From NCBI GenBank assembly GCA_002685435.1, contig NYXD01000075.1:19877-29083 (forward strand): a stretch of 9,207 nucleotides of DNA. Reading direction: 5' to 3'. A program made the position numbers and the translations under genes. Below, piece by piece: positions 6,260 to 9,207 of the stretch (the first letter of the stretch is position 1; each line of letters starts with the position of its first letter). The notes below the pieces were generated by a model. The model was not told the DNA's origin, made no database searches, and saw only the letters and a program-made list of their open reading frames with translations. Source of the stretch: Cryomorphaceae bacterium (lineage in GTDB: Bacteria > Bacteroidota > Bacteroidia > Flavobacteriales > Schleiferiaceae).

Positions 6260-8260
6260 ATGAGAAAACTATTATTTTCATTTGTATTCTTAGGATTCGT
6301 CACGTCTGGTTATGCCCAGTCCACTTCGAATGAATCTATAAGCTTACAAGCCTGCCAAGCAGATACGATCGTATTCAGCTTTGATATCACTTCGCCTTAT
6401 AACATAGGAAACACTTTTTCAGTAGAAATGAGTGATGCCAGTGGAAACTTTACTGGAAATTTTGTCAGTACCAGCGCATTGTTGGCCTACGGAGTTAGCG
6501 TTGGAAATGAAATAGAAGTTTTGATCCCTGATAACTCAAGCCAAGGACTATATAAGTTTAGAATGATTAGTTCTAATCCGGTTTTGGTGAGCGATACTAT
6601 CTCAAACGTAATAATTGGTGCTAATCCCCAAACAGGTTTTTCAGCGTTCAACTGGTTTGATAAGGCTGGTGAGCTAACCTTTTGTGAAGGCGATACAGCC
6701 TTGCTTGTGGTCGATGCGCCTCCTGCAGGTCAGTCGTATACCCAACAATGGCTTAGCGGCGGTGCCCCAATTGCCGGCGAAACAGGAGATACACTATTCG
6801 TTGTTGCTTCAGGAACTTATGGAGTTGAAGTGAGTTCTAACCTTTGCGATGCTACTTCAATGGATACAGTAGTGAATTCGTATTTGCCTTCGGCTGCAGT
6901 TTTCGCACAGGGTGGTGCGGGAATTAATTTTGTAGGTATAGATTCCATTCGCATGTGTAAAGGGACTATTGCGACGCTAGAACATTTTGGTTTTCCAGCC
7001 CCAGGAATCTTAGGTTTTGAATACCAATGGTTAAAAGACGATAGTGTAAATATATTCGGTCAACCAGTGATTTACCCGGTTCAAGACGACACGTTAAGTT
7101 CTATTACCGTGGATACTTCAGGTACTTGGTATTTGGAGGTAACCTCATTACCTGGCGGTTGTAAGGATACTTCAAAAGTTTTTACTGTTATTGTCGATAC
7201 TGTTCCAGCTACCGCAACAGTAGTACAGAATTGGCCATGGCAAAGCTTACCATCGAGTACATTGTGTTTGACGGACTCAGCGCTACTTACTGCGCAGGAT
7301 ACAGTATTAGGAAGTACTTGGGAATACCAATGGCAAATCGCCTATCCTTCTGGATCTAGCAGTTGGTTGAATTTAGCCAATGACACCATGCCTTGGATGG
7401 TAGTAGATACCTCCATCGTAGCCGATACGGCAGATTACAGGTTGCTCATAACAAATGAGGCTTGTTCATACATTACCAATGAGCAGACCATCAATTTTGT
7501 GAATTTCCCAACCATACTCATTCAACCGGGAGATTCTCTAGGTATATGTGTCTACGATAGTGTTTTAGTGAGTTTGCAAAGCAACGCATTGAATTTTGCT
7601 TGGAACGGAGGTTTATTTACTGGAAAGCAGAATTTCCTCTCTGTACCAGGACAGTATGTGATTGAAGCTTTCGGAGTAAATCAATGTAAAACGATTGATA
7701 CAATCGACATCTACAATTACACCTTAGTGGCAGCAGCTTCGGCCAATCCACCAGTCATTTCTCCCGGAGAATCAACAGTACTATCTGCTACAGGCGGGGT
7801 ATCCTACTATTGGTTCGCAGATGCGCCTTCCTATTACAGTAACCAGCAGTCTTCAACCACGGAGGCGTTGCCCTCTGTCGATACCATAACGTACTTCATA
7901 CAAGTTGAAGATCTCAATGGATGTGAGGATACAGCAAGCGTTCAGGTATTTGTTATTGAGCAAGATTCTGCAATTATTTATTCCAACACCTACGGAAACA
8001 TTCAAAACGTCATTACGCCAAACGGCGATGGACGTAATGATGTACTCGACCTTAGCGGTATTACTGCAGGAGACGATTGTGAATTTACAGTATACACCCG
8101 CTGGGGTACACCAGTATTCAACCAGGAGGTATACAATAACGCGTGGGGTGGAACAACCGATGGTGGCTCTGCACTCGAAGACGGAACGTATTATTTTGTG
8201 TTGACCCACAATAATGAGATACGAGTGAAATCCGCGGTAACCATCTTAAACAACTTCTAA
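6260..8260 (+). CDS. Secreted Ig-like repeat protein with T9SS type B (gliding motility-associated) C-terminal domain
   Basis: Probable cell-surface or released protein exported by Sec and then the type IX secretion system; its own function is not recognised. From ATG 6260 it has 666 residues (an in-frame TTG at 6245 is less likely). The signal peptide is MRKLLFSFVFLGFVTSGYAQ, with cleavage probably after Ala-Gln at 19-20. The middle is a series of Ig/PKD-like beta modules of about 80-110 residues, many built as Cys-x-x-D/T/S...Trp...G/T-x-Y-x-(V/L)...Cys: Cys142-Cys196, Cys233-Cys301, Cys336-Cys402 and Cys430-Cys476, then a module ending at Cys555. Core Trp motifs include YTQQW, FEYQW and WEYQW. 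Residues about 583-666 are the sorting domain. It contains no recognisable catalytic domain, so adhesion, matrix or motility roles are only possibilities. The next gene, 2 nt downstream, encodes a PorP/SprF protein, the usual partner of such cargo. Confidence 0.9.
   Translation: MRKLLFSFVFLGFVTSGYAQSTSNESISLQACQADTIVFSFDITSPYNIGNTFSVEMSDASGNFTGNFVSTSALLAYGVSVGNEIEVLIPDNSSQGLYKFRMISSNPVLVSDTISNVIIGANPQTGFSAFNWFDKAGELTFCEGDTALLVVDAPPAGQSYTQQWLSGGAPIAGETGDTLFVVASGTYGVEVSSNLCDATSMDTVVNSYLPSAAVFAQGGAGINFVGIDSIRMCKGTIATLEHFGFPAPGILGFEYQWLKDDSVNIFGQPVIYPVQDDTLSSITVDTSGTWYLEVTSLPGGCKDTSKVFTVIVDTVPATATVVQNWPWQSLPSSTLCLTDSALLTAQDTVLGSTWEYQWQIAYPSGSSSWLNLANDTMPWMVVDTSIVADTADYRLLITNEACSYITNEQTINFVNFPTILIQPGDSLGICVYDSVLVSLQSNALNFAWNGGLFTGKQNFLSVPGQYVIEAFGVNQCKTIDTIDIYNYTLVAAASANPPVISPGESTVLSATGGVSYYWFADAPSYYSNQQSSTTEALPSVDTITYFIQVEDLNGCEDTASVQVFVIEQDSAIIYSNTYGNIQNVITPNGDGRNDVLDLSGITAGDDCEFTVYTRWGTPVFNQEVYNNAWGGTTDGGSALEDGTYYFVLTHNNEIRVKSAVTILNNF
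8006..8257 (+). other. T9SS type B sorting domain (CHU_C / gliding motility-associated C-terminal domain)
   Basis: Residues 583-666 of the preceding protein. It begins with NVITPNGDGRND, the family signature (ITPNGDGxND), followed by FTVYTRWGTPVF, YNNAWGG and LEDGTYYFVL, matching the pattern W-G-x-x-V-F ... Y-x-x-x-W-x-G ... L-x-D-G-T-Y-Y-x. Domains of this kind direct proteins through T9SS and, unlike type A domains, generally need a cognate SprF-like protein. It ends at the natural stop, as expected for an intact signal. Confidence 0.93.
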
Positions 8261-8262
8261 TC

Positions 8263-9207
8263 ATGAAAAAGTTAGTATTTACACTCGCATTAGTTGTAAC
8301 AGGTTGGACAGCTCATGCTCAGCAACTTCCCTTAGTTTCAAATTATTTGAATACTGCACATCTCTTTAATCCTGCCTTCAGCGGCCTCGATGGGAAAACT
8401 GAGATTACCGTATTGAATAGACGTCAATGGACCGACATTCAGGGCGCTCCCGAAACGCAATTTATGGCGTTCAATGGCAATCGTGAAGACCTGAAGTTTG
8501 GGTATAGCGGATATGCGTTCAACGATGTAACTGATATTGTATCACGCGCAGGATTCTACGGTTCCTACGCGTGGCATGTCAAGTTTACGGATCAAAACAG
8601 CCTCAGCTTAGGTCTGGGTGCAGGCTACGTAAACAATACCATAAACGTGGGTGGAATTCGTGTACAGGATGATTTAGATCCCGTGTTGTTTTCTGCATTA
8701 AATAGAGCGAAGTTTGATTTGAACTTTGGATTTAATCTTAAGTTCGGTGATTTCTCTTTCGGTGCAGCGGTGCCTAACATTTTGGCACCGAAGGTGGACT
8801 TTTCGGACAATTATGTGATCAGTCCATTCCAGTACCAATACATGCGTCATTATGTAGTGAATACACAGTACGATGTGAATTTGCAAAAAGGTTTGATGAC
8901 TTTGAGTCCTTTTGTAACAGTACGTGCAAACGAGGTAACTATTCCTCAGGTAGATGCTGGTTTAATGTTCAATCATAAAGAGTACTTCTTCATTGGTGCG
9001 GCCTACCGTTCCTCTTATGCAGTCACTGCTAATACGGGTGTGCATTTGACGGAAAACATCACAATGGGTTATGCTTATGATTTTTCTTTAAATACGTACG
9101 GTTTTGCATTGGGTAATTCGCATGAGTTTATGCTTCGCTATTCCTTTGGTGAAAGCAAAAAAGATAAGCGATTGGAGAACGAGCTCAAAAAATTGAAGGA
9201 CCGCCAG
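8263..9207 (+). CDS. PorP/SprF-family type IX secretion outer-membrane protein, 3' end outside the window
   Basis: Outer-membrane beta-barrel family that supports secretion or surface attachment of T9SS type B cargo; SprF does this for the adhesin SprB in Flavobacterium johnsoniae. I translated 315 residues with no stop before the edge. The signal peptide is MKKLVFTLALVVTGWTAHAQ. The family N-terminal pattern is clear: LPLVSNYLNTAHLFNPAFSG (22-41) and LNRRQWTDIQGAPETQ (51-66), which fits Q-Y-x-x-N-x-x-x-x-N-P-A-x-x-G and R-x-Q-W-x-x-x-x-G-A-P-x-T. Alternating hydrophobic strands follow, and HEFMLRYSF (287-295) resembles the usual last strand of the family. Residues 296-315 are then strongly charged and helical-looking (KKDKRLENELKKLKDRQ), so the protein continues beyond the barrel. 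It starts 2 nt after the cargo stop, implying one transcript and a cognate pair. Confidence 0.92.
   Translation, partial: MKKLVFTLALVVTGWTAHAQQLPLVSNYLNTAHLFNPAFSGLDGKTEITVLNRRQWTDIQGAPETQFMAFNGNREDLKFGYSGYAFNDVTDIVSRAGFYGSYAWHVKFTDQNSLSLGLGAGYVNNTINVGGIRVQDDLDPVLFSALNRAKFDLNFGFNLKFGDFSFGAAVPNILAPKVDFSDNYVISPFQYQYMRHYVVNTQYDVNLQKGLMTLSPFVTVRANEVTIPQVDAGLMFNHKEYFFIGAAYRSSYAVTANTGVHLTENITMGYAYDFSLNTYGFALGNSHEFMLRYSFGESKKDKRLENELKKLKDRQ

Noticed and set aside
7905..8204. 99-codon plus-strand open frame in a second frame of the cargo gene
   Set aside because: Out-of-frame shadow of the sorting domain with no family features.
7853..8209. 118-codon minus-strand open frame inside the cargo gene
   Set aside because: It lies wholly within the 3' part of the cargo gene including the conserved sorting domain; its translation has no recognisable domain.
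8768..8790. Perfect 7-bp inverted repeat (CGGTGCC / GGCACCG) with a 9-nt centre, terminator-like
   Set aside because: It lies inside the PorP/SprF coding sequence, has no T-run after it, and the bases encode ordinary barrel residues; a coincidence is likely.
1..9207. Possible defence island, mobile element, CRISPR array or RNA gene
   Set aside because: No transposase, integrase, nuclease, regular repeat array, tRNA cloverleaf or rRNA segment was recognised; nearly all bases are accounted for by housekeeping or T9SS genes.

Overview
The window looks like chromosomal core DNA of a Bacteroidota bacterium, most likely Flavobacteriales-like. Three things point there: a type IX secretion (T9SS) type B cargo beside a PorP/SprF-family protein, the gene order purH-mreB-mreC-mreD-mrdA, and start sites without clear Shine-Dalgarno sequences next to TAnnTTTG-type promoter boxes. 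No tRNA, rRNA, CRISPR array, insertion sequence or phage gene was seen. Both ends cut through genes.

Bases 1-4312, minus strand, hold a compact cell-shape operon. Read in its own direction it runs purH (last two steps of IMP synthesis), mreB (actin-like scaffold), mreC and mreD (inner-membrane elongasome parts) and mrdA (PBP2, the elongation transpeptidase, cut by the left window edge). Spacing is 19 and 13 nt, then 4-nt and 11-nt overlaps, so co-transcription and coupled translation of mreC-mreD-mrdA are likely. A short divergent promoter region (about 4313-4416) separates it from a plus-strand MacB/FtsX-type ABC permease (about 4417-5670).

That permease meets, tail to tail with one base between stop codons, a minus-strand small GAF protein (5672-6127) resembling free methionine-(R)-sulfoxide reductase. 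It keeps two of the three family cysteines.

Bases 6128-6259 are a second divergent intergenic region. To its right a plus-strand pair begins: a 666-residue secreted protein with a signal peptide, a series of cysteine-bracketed Ig-like modules and a gliding-motility-associated (T9SS type B) C-terminal domain, followed after 2 nt by a PorP/SprF-family outer-membrane protein that runs off the right edge. The pair fits a dedicated T9SS type B cargo and partner.

Most of the window is well-known biology. The items most worth a second look are the cargo/SprF pair with its uncharacterised ectodomain and possible C-terminal extension of the SprF protein, the altered cysteine set of the GAF protein, and the orphan permease with a tryptophan-rich extracytoplasmic motif.
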